In this document: piece after piece, positions 1 through 10,216 of the stretch
How positions within the stretch are numbered: the first letter of the stretch is position 1
Layout: every line of letters starts with the position of its first letter
NCBI GenBank assembly: GCA_017307285.1
Contig: JAFKFI010000050.1
Coordinates: 23,195 to 87,194 of the forward strand
Direction of reading: 5' to 3'
DNA from: Alphaproteobacteria bacterium
GTDB taxonomy: Bacteria; Pseudomonadota; Alphaproteobacteria; Acetobacterales; Acetobacteraceae
Length of the DNA: 64,000 nt
Program-made: the position numbers and the translations under genes
Notes under the pieces: generated by a model
Databases searched by the model: none
The model's input: only the letters and a program-made list of their open reading frames with translations
What the model was told of the DNA's origin: nothing

Positions 1-24
1 TTTCTGCACAGGCACGATTGGGTT

Positions 25-48
25 GCGCATTGAGATAAATCAATGCGC
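25..48 (+). promoter_or_regulatory. FNR/FixK-like palindromic box upstream of phosphoketolase operon
   Basis: A perfect 9-bp inverted repeat (GCGCATTGA, then GATAAA, then TCAATGCGC) contains the core TTGAG-ATAA-ATCAA at 30-43. This differs at one base from the FNR/FixK/Anr consensus TTGAT-N4-ATCAA. The centre lies at 36.5. A plausible -10 (TGATAC, 63-68) would put the transcript start near 78, the class II spacing of about 41.5 bp. Binding is inferred from this match alone. Confidence 0.6.
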
Positions 49-134
49 CCAGCGGTTTGCCCTGATACGGCGCGGGAAACGAAATCGCGGCGTTCAGCCC
101 CGGGCGACGGCGCGGCGGGTCACAGGAGTTCCTC

Positions 135-2540
135 ATGCCGGACGTTCTTTCTCGCGACCAGCGCTCGCTGATTGACGCGTACTGGCGCGCGGCCAACTAT
201 CTCTCGGTCGGCCAGATTTATCTCTACGACAATCCTCTTCTGAAGCAGTCCCTGACGAAGGAGCACATCAAGCCGCGCCTCCTCGGACATTGGGGAACCA
301 CGCCCGGCTTGAATTTCATCTACGCCCATCTGAACCGGCTTATCACCAGCCGCGACCTGGACATGATCTACATCACCGGTCCCGGACACGGCGGCCCCGC
401 GCTGGTCGCCAATGCCTACCTCGAGGGAACGTACAGCGAGGTCTATCCGAACATCTCGCAGGATGAAGAAGGCATGAAGCGCCTCTTCACGCAGTTCTCC
501 TTCCCTGGCGGCATTCCGAGCCATGTCGCACCGGAGACGCCCGGCTCGATCCACGAGGGCGGGGAACTCGGGTACGCTATTTCCCATGCCTTCGGCGCCG
601 CGTTCGACAACCCCGACCTGATCGTCGCCTGCGTGGTGGGCGACGGAGAGGCTGAGACGGGGCCGCTGGCCACCAGCTGGCACTCGAACAAGTTTCTCAA
701 TCCGGCGACCGATGGGGCCGTGCTGCCGATCCTCCATCTCAACGGATACAAGATCGCCAACCCGACCGTGCTCGCGCGGATTAGCCATGACGAGCTCGAA
801 CATCTGTTCCGCGGCTATGGCTATACACCGTATTTCGTCGAGGGTGACGACCCCGGTACGATGCACGAGCTTATGGCGGCGACGCTCGATGCGGTGATGG
901 ACGAAATCCAGCGCATCAAAGCCGTGGCGAAGCGAAGCGACTCTCCGGAACGCCCGCTTTGGCCGATGATCGTGTTCCGCACTCCGAAGGGATGGACCTG
1001 TCCGAAGGAGATCGACGGCAGGCGCACGGAGGGCTACTGGCGCGCGCACCAGGTACCGATGGGCGAAATGCACGAGAACCCGGCGCATGTGCGGATTCTC
1101 GAGGAATGGATGAAGAGCTATCGGCCGGAGGAGCTGTTCGACCGCACTGGTCGGCTTCGCCCCGAGCTCGCCGGGCTTGCGCCCCGCGGCGCACGGCGGA
1201 TGAGCGCCAATCCGCACACCAACGGCGGCGCCCTGCTACGCGATCTGCGGCTGCCGGATTTCCGCGACTACGCGATCAACGTGACGTCACCCGGCTCCGC
1301 GACGGCGGAGGCGACCCGGGTGATGGGCGCGTTCCTCCGCGATGTGCTAACGCTGAATGCCGAGGCGCGCAATTTCCGCCTGTTCAGTCCGGACGAAAAC
1401 AACTCGAACCGGTGGCAGGACGCGCTGGAAGTCACCAACCGCGCTTGGATGGCCGAGATCGAGCCGTGGGACGACCATCTCGCTCCCGAAGGACGCGTGA
1501 TGGAGATGCTGAGCGAGCATCAATGCCAGGGCTGGCTCGAAGGCTATCTGCTGACCGGCCGGCACGGCTTCTTCTCGTGCTACGAGGCATTCATCCACAT
1601 CATCGATTCGATGTTCAACCAGCATGCCAAATGGCTGAAGGTGTGCAACGAGATTCCGTGGCGCCGGTCGATCGCCTCGCTGAATTATCTCCTCTCAAGC
1701 CATGTATGGCGGCAGGACCACAACGGCTTCAGCCATCAAGACCCGGGCTTCATCGATCACGTGGTCAACAAGAAGGCAGAGGTCGTGCGCGTCTATCTGC
1801 CGCCGGATGCCAATTGCCTGCTCTCGGTCACTGACCATTGCCTGCGCAGCCGCAACTACGTGAACGTCGTCGTCGCCGGCAAGCAGCCAGCGCCGCAGTG
1901 GCTCAGCATGGACGATGCGGTGAAGCACTGCACCGCCGGCCTCGGCATCTGGGAATGGGCCAGCAGCGATCGGGGCGGCGAGCCGGACGTGGTGATGGCG
2001 TGCTGCGGCGATGTCCCCACGCTGGAGACGCTGGCCGCCGTCGATCTGTTGCGGCAACACGCGCCGGAGCTGAAGGTCCGTGTGATCAACGTCGTCGATC
2101 TCATGAAGCTGCAGCCGCCGAGCGAGCACCCGCACGGGCTCCCGGATCGCGACTTCGACGCGCTGTTCACGACGGACAAGCCGATCATCTTCGCCTTCCA
2201 CGGCTATCCGTGGCTGATCCACCGGCTGACCTATCGCCGGAACGGACACGGGAACTTGCATGTGCGTGGCTACAAGGAGGAAGGGACGACCAGCACGCCG
2301 TTCGACATGTGCGTGATGAACGACCTCGACCGGTATCATCTCGTGGAGGACGTGATCGACCGCGTGCCGAATCTCGCGGTGCGGGCCGCCTACGCCAAGC
2401 AGGCGATCCACAACAAGCTCATCGAGCACAAGGAATACATTGCTCGCCACGGCGACGATATGCCCGAGGTCGTTGGATGGTCCTGGGGACAAGTGACGGC
2501 TGGGCCGGCGGTGCGCTCGACGGAGGGCGACAATGTGTGA
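135..2540 (+). CDS. xfp: Xylulose-5-phosphate/fructose-6-phosphate phosphoketolase (copy 1)
   Basis: Thiamine-diphosphate enzyme that cleaves xylulose-5-P or fructose-6-P with inorganic phosphate to acetyl phosphate and an aldose phosphate; cytosolic. The 801 residues match the full family length. The cofactor motif GDGEAETGP starts at residue 169, and the family signatures [15 protein letters not shown] and SHQDPGF are present. An AGGAG lies 7 bases before the ATG. It is the first gene of a five-gene operon and sits behind an FNR-like palindrome. A diverged paralogue lies at 18872-21220. By eye this copy uses less GC-biased third positions than the second copy. Activity is a family assignment; the relative use of the two substrates cannot be read from sequence. 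Confidence 0.95.
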   Translation: MPDVLSRDQRSLIDAYWRAANYLSVGQIYLYDNPLLKQSLTKEHIKPRLLGHWGTTPGLNFIYAHLNRLITSRDLDMIYITGPGHGGPALVANAYLEGTYSEVYPNISQDEEGMKRLFTQFSFPGGIPSHVAPETPGSIHEGGELGYAISHAFGAAFDNPDLIVACVVGDGEAETGPLATSWHSNKFLNPATDGAVLPILHLNGYKIANPTVLARISHDELEHLFRGYGYTPYFVEGDDPGTMHELMAATLDAVMDEIQRIKAVAKRSDSPERPLWPMIVFRTPKGWTCPKEIDGRRTEGYWRAHQVPMGEMHENPAHVRILEEWMKSYRPEELFDRTGRLRPELAGLAPRGARRMSANPHTNGGALLRDLRLPDFRDYAINVTSPGSATAEATRVMGAFLRDVLTLNAEARNFRLFSPDENNSNRWQDALEVTNRAWMAEIEPWDDHLAPEGRVMEMLSEHQCQGWLEGYLLTGRHGFFSCYEAFIHIIDSMFNQHAKWLKVCNEIPWRRSIASLNYLLSSHVWRQDHNGFSHQDPGFIDHVVNKKAEVVRVYLPPDANCLLSVTDHCLRSRNYVNVVVAGKQPAPQWLSMDDAVKHCTAGLGIWEWASSDRGGEPDVVMACCGDVPTLETLAAVDLLRQHAPELKVRVINVVDLMKLQPPSEHPHGLPDRDFDALFTTDKPIIFAFHGYPWLIHRLTYRRNGHGNLHVRGYKEEGTTSTPFDMCVMNDLDRYHLVEDVIDRVPNLAVRAAYAKQAIHNKLIEHKEYIARHGDDMPEVVGWSWGQVTAGPAVRSTEGDNV

Positions 2541-2570
2541 ACAGCCGAGCGCGAGGAGGCGCGGCCCGCG

Positions 2571-3299
2571 ATGAGCGAGGGACCTCTCGCGGCGATCTTT
2601 GATGTGGACGGCGTGCTGGTCGATTCTCCGCACGAGCGCGCGTGGCGCGAGGCGCTGGCGGGCTTCGCCGACCCGGCGCGCTTCACGACTGCCTTCTACC
2701 AGGAATATGTCGCGGGCAAGCCCCGGATGGAGGGAGCGCGGGCGGTGCTGGAGCGGCTTGGCGGTCCTGGCATGGTCGCGCGCACGAACGAATACGCGGT
2801 CGCGAAGCAGGCGCTGATCGACCGGCTGATCGAGGAGGGAAGCTTCGAGGCATTCCCGGACGCGGTGCGCCTCGTCGCCAGGCTGCACGAGGCCGGACTC
2901 AAGCTCGCACTTGCATCGTCATCCCGCAATGTCGGCGCGATGCTGCGCCAAATACGGCTGCCGGATGGTCGCGCGCTGTTGCCGCTGTTCGCCGCCGATC
3001 TCAGCGGCCGCGAGGTGCCGCACGGCAAGCCGGACCCAGCGCTGTTCCTGCTCGCGGCCGAGGCATTGGGGATTGTTCCGGCGCGTTGCCTGGTCGTCGA
3101 GGACGCGCCGGCAGGCGTTCGTGCCGCGCGGAACGGCGGAATGACGGCTCTCGGCATCGCGCGGCTCGGGGACGAAATCCTGCTGCGGGAGGCGGGCGCC
3201 GATCTCGTGCTCACCAGCCTGGACAAATTGGATGTCGGTGCGCTGGCGAGCGGCGCGCTGCGTGCCTATCCCGCTTCGGAGGACGCACCGCATGCTTGA
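2571..3299 (+). CDS. HAD-superfamily hydrolase / beta-phosphoglucomutase-like
   Basis: A 242-residue HAD protein of the beta-phosphoglucomutase/phosphatase subfamily. Motif I, FDVDGVL, places the nucleophile at Asp11 and the acid/base at Asp13; later come an HGKPDP segment (Lys of motif III) and VVEDAPAG (motif IV). Its stop overlaps the start of the GH65 phosphorylase gene by 8 bases. GH65 enzymes release beta-glucose-1-phosphate, and in many bacteria they are paired with a beta-phosphoglucomutase that makes glucose-6-phosphate. That role is therefore inferred here; a simple sugar phosphatase is the alternative. Confidence 0.85.
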   Translation: MSEGPLAAIFDVDGVLVDSPHERAWREALAGFADPARFTTAFYQEYVAGKPRMEGARAVLERLGGPGMVARTNEYAVAKQALIDRLIEEGSFEAFPDAVRLVARLHEAGLKLALASSSRNVGAMLRQIRLPDGRALLPLFAADLSGREVPHGKPDPALFLLAAEALGIVPARCLVVEDAPAGVRAARNGGMTALGIARLGDEILLREAGADLVLTSLDKLDVGALASGALRAYPASEDAPHA

Positions 3300-5577
3300 G
3301 GCACTGCAACCAACGCCCGAGCCCGGTTGGGTTCTAACTCATGATGGCTACAGCGTGCTGACCGAGAGTGCCGTCGAATCCCGCTTTGCCTTCGGCAACG
3401 GATTCCTGGGTATGCGGGCGGCTCGTTCGGTCAGCCGTGGCCCGACCTGGACGAGCTGGCTCGGCTACATCCGCTGGTCATCATGGCCGCGCTGCTATCT
3501 TGCCGGCCTGTTTGACATCCCCAACACCGATCCGCCTGTGCCTGCCCTGGTGCCGATTGCCGATTGGTGTCGCGTGCGCGTGCTGCTCGATGACGTACCG
3601 CTGCTCGGGCATGAAGGCGAGATACTTCTCGGCACCCGTACGCTCGATATGCGACGGGGCGCGCTGCTCTCGTCCTGGACGCATCGCACGCCCGCCGACA
3701 TTACCGTCACGGCCCGCGAACTACGCTTACTCTCGCTCGCGGACCGTGCGGCGGGGCTGCAACTACAGCGGCTCTCCTTAGACCGAGATGGCGTTGAGGT
3801 GCGGATCGAGGCGACCTTCGGCCTCGCCGGCCTCGGAATGGAACCGCTGCGGCTTGAGGACAACCTCGGCGCCTGGCGCACTGAGGGCACGGGGAAGTCG
3901 GTCGCTATGATGGGCGCCGCAACGCTGCGGCTTGATGGCGAGCAGCTGAGGCCCGAGCGCCCATTCCCGCTACGGAGCGTCTGGCGATGGCGTTCGGTCG
4001 CGGGACAGGTCGCCGAGCTCGACCGGCTTGTCGCCGTGGCGCGCGCCGACGCGCCAGACGAGGATCCGGTGCCCCACGCCCGCGCGGCGTTGGAACGCAG
4101 CCGCTCGCTCGGCTGGCGCGGGGTACTGGCGGCGCACGAGGCGGCGTGGAGTGCGCGCTGGACTGCGGGGGGCGTGGAGATCGAGGGCGACGACGAGCTG
4201 CAACGGGCAGTACGCTTCGCTGTCTACCATCTCACCAGTGCGGCCAATCCGGAGGACGAGCGCGTCTCGATCGGCGCCCGCGGCCTTACCGGGGATGCCT
4301 ATTTCGGCCACGTGTTCTGGGACACCGAGATCTACCTGCTTCCCTTCTACACCGCGACCTGGCCGGAAGCGGCGCGGTCTCTGCTGATGTACCGCTTCCA
4401 CACGTTATCCGGCGCGCGCGCTAAGGCCGCGCGGTCGGGCTACAAGGGCGCGCTCTACGCCTGGGAGTCCGCCGATACCGGCGTGGAGACTACACCCGAG
4501 AGCGTGCTCGGCTCCGATGGCAAGCCGGTCGAGATCCTTACCGGAAAAATGGAGCACCACATCAGCGCCGACGTTGCCTACGCGGTCTGGCAGTACTGGC
4601 AAGCAACAGGCGATGACGATTTCTTCGTGCGCGCCGGAGCGGAAATCGTGCTCGAAACCGCGCGGTTCTGGGCATCTCGCGCAGTGCCCGAGTCGGATGG
4701 GCGACGCCATATCCGCCATGTCATCGGCCCGGACGAGTACCACGAGGACGTCGACGACAACGCATTCACCAACATGATGGCGCGGTGGAATCTCGCGCGC
4801 GGGCTCGAAACGGTAGAGATGCTCCGCTCCCGTTGGCCGGGCCGAGCCGCGGCACTGGAGGAGAAGCTTGAGCTCGGCTCCGAGGAGCTCGCCGACTGGC
4901 GTGACGCGACGGAGCGCATGGCGACGGGTCTTGACCCGGCAAGCGGTCTCTATGAGCAGTTCGCGGGCTTCCATGCTCTGGAGGCGCTGGACGTCGCGGC
5001 TTACGCCCACCACAAAGTGCCGATCGACGTCGTCATTGGCCGCGAGCGCACGCAGGGCGCGCAGGTGGTGAAGCAGGCGGATGTCGTGGCGCTGATCGCG
5101 CTGTTGCCCGAGGCGTTCCCAGGAGCGATGGCCAAGATCAACTTTCACCATTACGAGCCTCGCTGCGCGCACGGCAGCTCGCTGAGCGCGGCGATGCACG
5201 CACTCGTCGCGGCGCGCCTCGGGAATCCGGAGATCGCACTGCGCTATCTGCGTGAGACCGCGGCGCTCGACCTCGATCCCGATCCGAACAGCGCGGGCGG
5301 CATCCGCATCGCGGGGCTCGGTGGGTTATGGCAGGCGGTGGTCCTTGGGTTCGGCGGTATCGATCTCACAGGCGAGGCGCCGCGCATCGACCCCCATCTG
5401 CCGCCCGGGTGGCAGTCGCTATCGTTCCGCATTTGCTGGCGTGGGCGACGGATCGCGGTGCGCGTGACCGGAGACACGGTCGGGGTTGGGCTTGTGTCCG
5501 GCGGCGCGATGGAGATCGTGATCGCAGGCAAAACGTGCGAGCTCGAACCAGGCGCGACGGTAGAGGTGCCACGCTAG
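3292..5577 (+). CDS. Glycoside hydrolase family 65 phosphorylase (maltose/trehalose/kojibiose type)
   Basis: A 761-residue GH65 enzyme, the family that phosphorolyses alpha-linked glucosyl disaccharides to beta-glucose-1-phosphate and a sugar. An N-terminal beta-sandwich domain is followed by the (alpha/alpha)6 barrel. The general-acid Glu482 lies in GPDEYHE, and the phosphate-site segment KQADVVAL follows. The ATG at 3292 was chosen because it overlaps the HAD stop (TGA 3297-3299), is in frame with the GH65 N-terminus and avoids a 20-residue extension lying wholly inside the HAD gene. The disaccharide used (maltose, trehalose, kojibiose, nigerose) cannot be decided by reading; a hydrolase activity is also known in the family. 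Confidence 0.9.
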   Translation: MLEALQPTPEPGWVLTHDGYSVLTESAVESRFAFGNGFLGMRAARSVSRGPTWTSWLGYIRWSSWPRCYLAGLFDIPNTDPPVPALVPIADWCRVRVLLDDVPLLGHEGEILLGTRTLDMRRGALLSSWTHRTPADITVTARELRLLSLADRAAGLQLQRLSLDRDGVEVRIEATFGLAGLGMEPLRLEDNLGAWRTEGTGKSVAMMGAATLRLDGEQLRPERPFPLRSVWRWRSVAGQVAELDRLVAVARADAPDEDPVPHARAALERSRSLGWRGVLAAHEAAWSARWTAGGVEIEGDDELQRAVRFAVYHLTSAANPEDERVSIGARGLTGDAYFGHVFWDTEIYLLPFYTATWPEAARSLLMYRFHTLSGARAKAARSGYKGALYAWESADTGVETTPESVLGSDGKPVEILTGKMEHHISADVAYAVWQYWQATGDDDFFVRAGAEIVLETARFWASRAVPESDGRRHIRHVIGPDEYHEDVDDNAFTNMMARWNLARGLETVEMLRSRWPGRAAALEEKLELGSEELADWRDATERMATGLDPASGLYEQFAGFHALEALDVAAYAHHKVPIDVVIGRERTQGAQVVKQADVVALIALLPEAFPGAMAKINFHHYEPRCAHGSSLSAAMHALVAARLGNPEIALRYLRETAALDLDPDPNSAGGIRIAGLGGLWQAVVLGFGGIDLTGEAPRIDPHLPPGWQSLSFRICWRGRRIAVRVTGDTVGVGLVSGGAMEIVIAGKTCELEPGATVEVPR

Positions 5578-5613
5578 CCCGCGCTCGGAGCCAGGTGCGC
5601 CGAGGCGGGCAGG

Positions 5614-6834
5614 ATGCACGGGATACTCTCTCATCGGAGCCATTACGCACTCGACGGCGTGAACTTTTTCGTCGCAGCCATGCAGACGGGCTTCGGCGTC
5701 TTCGTGACCGTCTATCTCGTCCAGAATGGCTGGGGTGCGGAGGCGATCGGCTTCGCTCTCACGCTCAGCACCGTCTCCAGTCTCGTAAGTCAGCTTCCGA
5801 CGGGAGCGTTGATCGATCATCTCGCCGACAAGCGCCGCGCCGTCCAGGCCGGTGTCGCCGGCGTGGGGGCTGCCGCGCTCCTGCTCGCGCTCAGTGCGGC
5901 CCGGCCCGGCGTCTATCTCGCGCAGGTCCTGCAGGGGCTGACGAGCTCGCTTATCGCCCCAGGCATCGCTGCGATCAGCCTCGCCGCCGTCGGGCATGCT
6001 GGATTGTGCGAACGGATCGGCCGCAACGCCCGTTTCGCCTCAATCGGCAGCGGCCTCACCGCCGGGGTGATGGGGATTGCGGGGTCCTATTTTGAGCCTG
6101 TGGCGATCTTCTGGCTCACTGCGGCGCTCGCCCTGCCAACGCTGCTGTTCGTCTCGCGCGTCGATCATCCGCGCACGGCCGAGATCACGCTCGCGGGCTC
6201 GGAGCTGGACGAAGGCCGGCCAAGCTGGGATGGATTGAAGGGCCTGATTCTAGATCGGCGATTGCTTGTGTTCGCGCTCTGCATCGTGCTCTTCTTTGCC
6301 GCGAGCGCCGCGATGTTGCCGGGTGTGGCAGCGCGCGTGACCAAGCGGTACGCAGACTTCGCTCCGCTGATCGTTGCCGGAACGATGCTTCTGCCGCAGG
6401 CCGTAGTGGCCGGCATTTCACCCTGGGTCGGTCGGACGGCTGAGCACGTCGGTAGGCGACCACTGCTGCTCCTGGGCTGGGGATTGGTGCCGCTCCAAGG
6501 CGTGCTCTACGCCACACTGCCCGGCGCCTACGCCCTTCCGATCTGCCTCGTGCTCAACGGCATCAGCGGTGCCGTCTTCGGCGTAATGATGACGGTGGTG
6601 GCCGCGGACCTGACCCGCGGTACCGGGCGGTTCAACCTGACGCTTGGCGCGCTAGGTGTTGCCATTTCGATCGGAGCGTCATTGAGTACGCTATTGGGTG
6701 GCCTGACCGCCGCTACGCTCGGCGGTGCAGCGGCATTTCTCTTTTTGGCGTTGCTTGGGCTGCTCGGCGCCGTGCTTCTGTGGATCGGGCTGCCAGAAAC
6801 CAAGCTGGTTGCCAGTGATTCAGCAGGAACTTAG
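5614..6834 (+). CDS. MFS transporter
   Basis: A 406-residue major facilitator with about 12 hydrophobic segments. The cytoplasmic loop after helix 2 reads GALIDHLADKRR, the degenerate MFS motif A (G-x3-D-x5-R), and a charged central loop around residues 185-210 separates the two halves. It lies 36 bases after the GH65 gene and 25 before glycogen phosphorylase, all on one strand, so it is probably co-transcribed. Context suggests a sugar, sugar-phosphate or fermentation-product substrate. Nothing in the sequence fixes it; drug-efflux relatives are equally similar in motif. Confidence 0.85.
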   Translation: MHGILSHRSHYALDGVNFFVAAMQTGFGVFVTVYLVQNGWGAEAIGFALTLSTVSSLVSQLPTGALIDHLADKRRAVQAGVAGVGAAALLLALSAARPGVYLAQVLQGLTSSLIAPGIAAISLAAVGHAGLCERIGRNARFASIGSGLTAGVMGIAGSYFEPVAIFWLTAALALPTLLFVSRVDHPRTAEITLAGSELDEGRPSWDGLKGLILDRRLLVFALCIVLFFAASAAMLPGVAARVTKRYADFAPLIVAGTMLLPQAVVAGISPWVGRTAEHVGRRPLLLLGWGLVPLQGVLYATLPGAYALPICLVLNGISGAVFGVMMTVVAADLTRGTGRFNLTLGALGVAISIGASLSTLLGGLTAATLGGAAAFLFLALLGLLGAVLLWIGLPETKLVASDSAGT

Positions 6835-6859
6835 CGCGCTTTGACAAGCCGAGGAAGCG

Positions 6860-9358
6860 ATGGACGCAGACGCAGGGGACGACGGCGACACCAAGATGCC
6901 GACCGAACTGCTCACCAAATATGGCTGTGGGCCGGTGCGGTTCACCGGGCATCACGACGCGCTCTATGAGCGCCATCTGATGTTCGACTTCGCGACCGAT
7001 CCGGCGGCGGTCGGCGCGCGGGAGCGATACGAGGCCGTCGCGCGGTCGGTGCGGGACGTTCTATCGCAGCGATGGATACGCACGGAGCAGATCTATACCC
7101 GCGAGAACGCGAAGCGCGTGTACTATCTGTCGATGGAGTTCCTGATCGGCCGCTCGCTCGCCAACAGCCTCATGAACATGCTGCTTGATCCGCTCGCGAG
7201 TCGGCTCGCCGCGGAGAAAGGGCTCGAGTGGATCGCCCTGCTCGAGGAGGAGGCCGATGCCGGACTGGGGAATGGCGGTCTCGGCCGGCTCGCGGCGTGC
7301 TTTCTCGACTCGATGGCGACGATGCAGCTCCCCGCGATGGGCTACGGGCTGAGATACGAATACGGCATCTTCCGGCAGTCGATCCAGAACGGCTGGCAGC
7401 AGGAGCATCCGGACAACTGGCTGCGCCGTCCCGACCCTTGGGAAGTCGCCAAGCCGCTCGAGCAGGTGGAGATCAGGCTCGGATGCTCCTTTGAGGTGCG
7501 CGGCGGCACGCTCGGGGTGCGGTCCGGCGAGCCCTCTACGCTCCTTGGCATCCCATATGACCGTCCTGTCGTCGGTTACGGCGGGAACACGATCAACACG
7601 CTCCGGCTCTGGGCCGCGGCGGCACCCGACGTATTCGACTTCCAGGCGTTCAGCGCGGGCGAGTTCGTCAGCGCGCTCGCCGAACGGCTCTCGGCCGAAT
7701 CGCTGACCCGCGTTCTCTATCCGGATGACTCGACAAGTCTCGGCCAGGGACTTCGCTTCGTTCAGGAATACTTCCTTGTCGCCTGCTCGCTCGCCGATCT
7801 CGTGCGGCGCTTCCGGAAAAGCAACGCCGATTGGAATACGCTGCCCGACAAGGTGGCGATCCAACTCAACGACACACATCCCAGCCTCGCCGTGCCCGAG
7901 CTCATGCGCGTCCTGCTAGACGAGGCGGGTCTCGGCTGGGAGCAAGCCTGGGATCTCACACGGCGGACGCTGGCTTACACCAATCACACCCTGCTTCCCG
8001 AGGCGCTGGAGAAATGGCCGGTGGCCTGGTTCAGGGTCATGCTGCCGCGTCACCTCGAGATCATCTACGAGATCAATCGTCGCCTGCTCGCTGATGTACG
8101 CTCGCAGTTCCCGAATGACGAGGGTCGCATCGGACGCACAAGCCTTGTCGAGGAAGGCGCAGTCCCGAAGATCCGGATGGCCAATCTGGCCATCGTCGGC
8201 TCGCACAGCACGAACGGGGTCGCCGCGATCCATTCGAGCCTTCTGCGTACCCAGACGGTCAAGGACCTAGCAGAAATCTTCCCAAACCGCTTCAACAACA
8301 AGACGAACGGCGTGACGCCGCGGCGCTGGCTCAAGCTTGCCAATCCCAATCTCGCCCGCGTTGTGACGGACGCGATCGGGGATAGCTGGATCACCGACCT
8401 GGCCGAGCTCGAACGGTTGCGCCCGCTTGCCGACGATGCGGCCTTCCGTGGCGCGATCCGTAGGGCGAAGCATGAGGCGAAATCGGCATTCTCCGACTGG
8501 CTGCGTGCGACATCGGGCATCGTCGTGGACCCAGCCGCGATTTTCGACAGCCAGGTGAAGCGCATTCACGAGTACAAGCGTCAGACGCTGAACGGGCTCC
8601 GCGTGGCGGCGCTCTACAACAGACTCAAGGAAGATCCCGGTCTGGACATCGCGCCGCGAGTCTTCTTCTTCGCTGGCAAGGCGGCGCCCGCCTACCATCT
8701 GGCGAAGGTCATTATCAAATTCCTCAACGTCCTCGCGGTAACAATTGATGAGGATCCACGCGTGGGCGGCCGGATCAAGGTCGTGTTCCTGCCGGAGTAC
8801 AACGTCTCGCTCGCCGAACGCCTGATTCCCGCCTCCGACGTCTCCAACCAGATCTCCACGGCGGGATACGAAGCGAGCGGCACCAGCAATATGAAATTCA
8901 TGATGAACGGCGCTCTTACCATAGGCACGAGGGACGGCGCGACGATCGAGATGGCCGAGGCGGCCGGGAAGGACAACTTTTTCCTGTTTGGCCTGACCGC
9001 CGAGCAAGTTGCGGAGAGCCGCGGTTGGTACAATCCGTACTGGCATTACGACCATGAGCCGGAAACGCGAGCCGCGCTGGATCTGATCCTCTCGGATCAC
9101 TTTGGCCATCACGAGCCAGGTGCATTGCGGCCGCTCTCGGACAGCCTCCTTCGAGACGGTGATCACTACATGCATCTCGCCGATTTCGCTTCGTATCTCG
9201 ACGCAGATCGAAAGCTGCTGGAGCTCTATGCCGAGCCAGAAGCGTGGTCGCGGAAGGTCATTGCGAACGTAGCCAGTTCGGGGTGGTTTTCGAGCGACCG
9301 GAGCATCGCCGAGTACGCTCACGATATCTGGGATCTCAAACCTTGTGCGATCCCGTAG
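6860..9358 (+). CDS. glgP: Glycogen/starch/alpha-glucan phosphorylase
   Basis: An 832-residue GT35 phosphorylase that releases alpha-glucose-1-phosphate from the non-reducing ends of glycogen. The pyridoxal-phosphate lysine is Lys679 in the segment GTSNMKFMMNG, where most relatives have GTGNMKFALNG. The N-terminal segment RVYYLSMEFLIGR and the glucan-site segment GNGGLGRLAACF are intact. It is the last gene of the operon with phosphoketolase and GH65, so glucose phosphates from storage polymer and disaccharide feed the same route. No glycogen synthase or branching enzyme gene is present in the window. Downstream the sequence becomes non-coding for about 90 bases. Confidence 0.95.
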   Translation: MDADAGDDGDTKMPTELLTKYGCGPVRFTGHHDALYERHLMFDFATDPAAVGARERYEAVARSVRDVLSQRWIRTEQIYTRENAKRVYYLSMEFLIGRSLANSLMNMLLDPLASRLAAEKGLEWIALLEEEADAGLGNGGLGRLAACFLDSMATMQLPAMGYGLRYEYGIFRQSIQNGWQQEHPDNWLRRPDPWEVAKPLEQVEIRLGCSFEVRGGTLGVRSGEPSTLLGIPYDRPVVGYGGNTINTLRLWAAAAPDVFDFQAFSAGEFVSALAERLSAESLTRVLYPDDSTSLGQGLRFVQEYFLVACSLADLVRRFRKSNADWNTLPDKVAIQLNDTHPSLAVPELMRVLLDEAGLGWEQAWDLTRRTLAYTNHTLLPEALEKWPVAWFRVMLPRHLEIIYEINRRLLADVRSQFPNDEGRIGRTSLVEEGAVPKIRMANLAIVGSHSTNGVAAIHSSLLRTQTVKDLAEIFPNRFNNKTNGVTPRRWLKLANPNLARVVTDAIGDSWITDLAELERLRPLADDAAFRGAIRRAKHEAKSAFSDWLRATSGIVVDPAAIFDSQVKRIHEYKRQTLNGLRVAALYNRLKEDPGLDIAPRVFFFAGKAAPAYHLAKVIIKFLNVLAVTIDEDPRVGGRIKVVFLPEYNVSLAERLIPASDVSNQISTAGYEASGTSNMKFMMNGALTIGTRDGATIEMAEAAGKDNFFLFGLTAEQVAESRGWYNPYWHYDHEPETRAALDLILSDHFGHHEPGALRPLSDSLLRDGDHYMHLADFASYLDADRKLLELYAEPEAWSRKVIANVASSGWFSSDRSIAEYAHDIWDLKPCAIP

Positions 9359-9448
9359 TTGCGATCCACCAGCACACTTTGGGTCCCGATTCGTGCTTTG
9401 CCGCAGCATAACAGCTGAGGTAAGGGTTAGGTTCGGTTTGCACGCGAG

Positions 9449-9883
9449 ATGACATTGATGCGTATCGCCCCATCTGCCGCCGCCTGCCTGTTGATTGCCT
9501 GCCTCGCGGGTTGCGGGCGACCTCCGCCGCCCCCGACTACGGTGCGGCCAGCGAACTCGCATTCCGCCTTCGACGGGGTGTATCGAGCAACAGTGACCGT
9601 CAGCAAGGTGAGTTCAGCGGCAGCGGGTTCGCCAGCCTGGTGCGAGACGCAGGAGCATACATCTCTCAACGTCACGATGAACCGGTTCAGCTTGGCGGTG
9701 CCGCACCCGAACGTGCCAGGCAACCCGACGGTAAATTTCGAGGTGGCGATCGCGCCGGACGGCTCGTTCCATACGCAGAGCGTCGATGGCACGACCATGT
9801 TCACAGGGCAGGTTGACGGTGCCCATCTCCAAGGCTCCATCAGCGGCGTGGGCTGCGAATACGTGGTCTCGGCCGACAGGTAA
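9449..9883 (+). CDS. Small lipoprotein, function unknown
   Basis: A 144-residue protein with a clear lipoprotein signal: a hydrophobic stretch ending in the lipobox LAGC, so Cys23 would be lipidated after cleavage. A proline-rich linker follows, then a compact domain rich in beta-strand-like sequence with conserved-looking Cys residues (Cys70 and one near the C-terminus, in GVGCEY). A second ATG at 9458 is an equally good start. I do not recognise the family. It stands alone between the glgP operon and a region of broken genes, and no partner gene is evident. Confidence 0.65.
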   Translation: MTLMRIAPSAAACLLIACLAGCGRPPPPPTTVRPANSHSAFDGVYRATVTVSKVSSAAAGSPAWCETQEHTSLNVTMNRFSLAVPHPNVPGNPTVNFEVAIAPDGSFHTQSVDGTTMFTGQVDGAHLQGSISGVGCEYVVSADR

Positions 9884-10052
9884 TATGCCATTGGAAAATC
9901 GGGCAGCGGCGACAAGACCTCTGAGCCGTCTACGCGGCCTAGTAGGCAACGTTCCGCGAAGCTTCCGATGCTGCGTGACGCCAACACTCCTGGATGTCCC
10001 GTCTGTAGCCTTGGCGCAGCGACCGCACTGTGCAGCGGAGCCGAGCGAGGCA

Positions 10053-10172
10053 TAGCTCGCGGGAAAGATCACCGGCGAGCCGAAGCAGAATTTTGCGCTG
10101 GCGGACGCCGCGGAAGTCGATCGGGCAGTGGAGGCGCGCAAGACCACCGGCGCCACGGTGCTCGTCCCCTGA
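10053..10172 (+). pseudogene. Remnant: C-terminal tail of quinone oxidoreductase (zinc-type alcohol dehydrogenase family)
   Basis: Only the last 39 or so codons of an NADPH:quinone oxidoreductase-like gene remain: a GKITGEP stretch, then ALADAAEV and the characteristic ending RKTTGATVLVP before TGA. The frame is closed by a TAG at 10053-10055, where a glutamate codon would be expected. No upstream domain is found in any frame. It is the first of several truncated genes lying head to tail in 10-11 kb. Family assignment rests on the short but characteristic C-terminal pattern. Confidence 0.6.
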
Positions 10173-10216
10173 CTTGCCTGTAACCGGTTCCGCTGCCGAA
10201 ATCTCAGGAGGGAACC

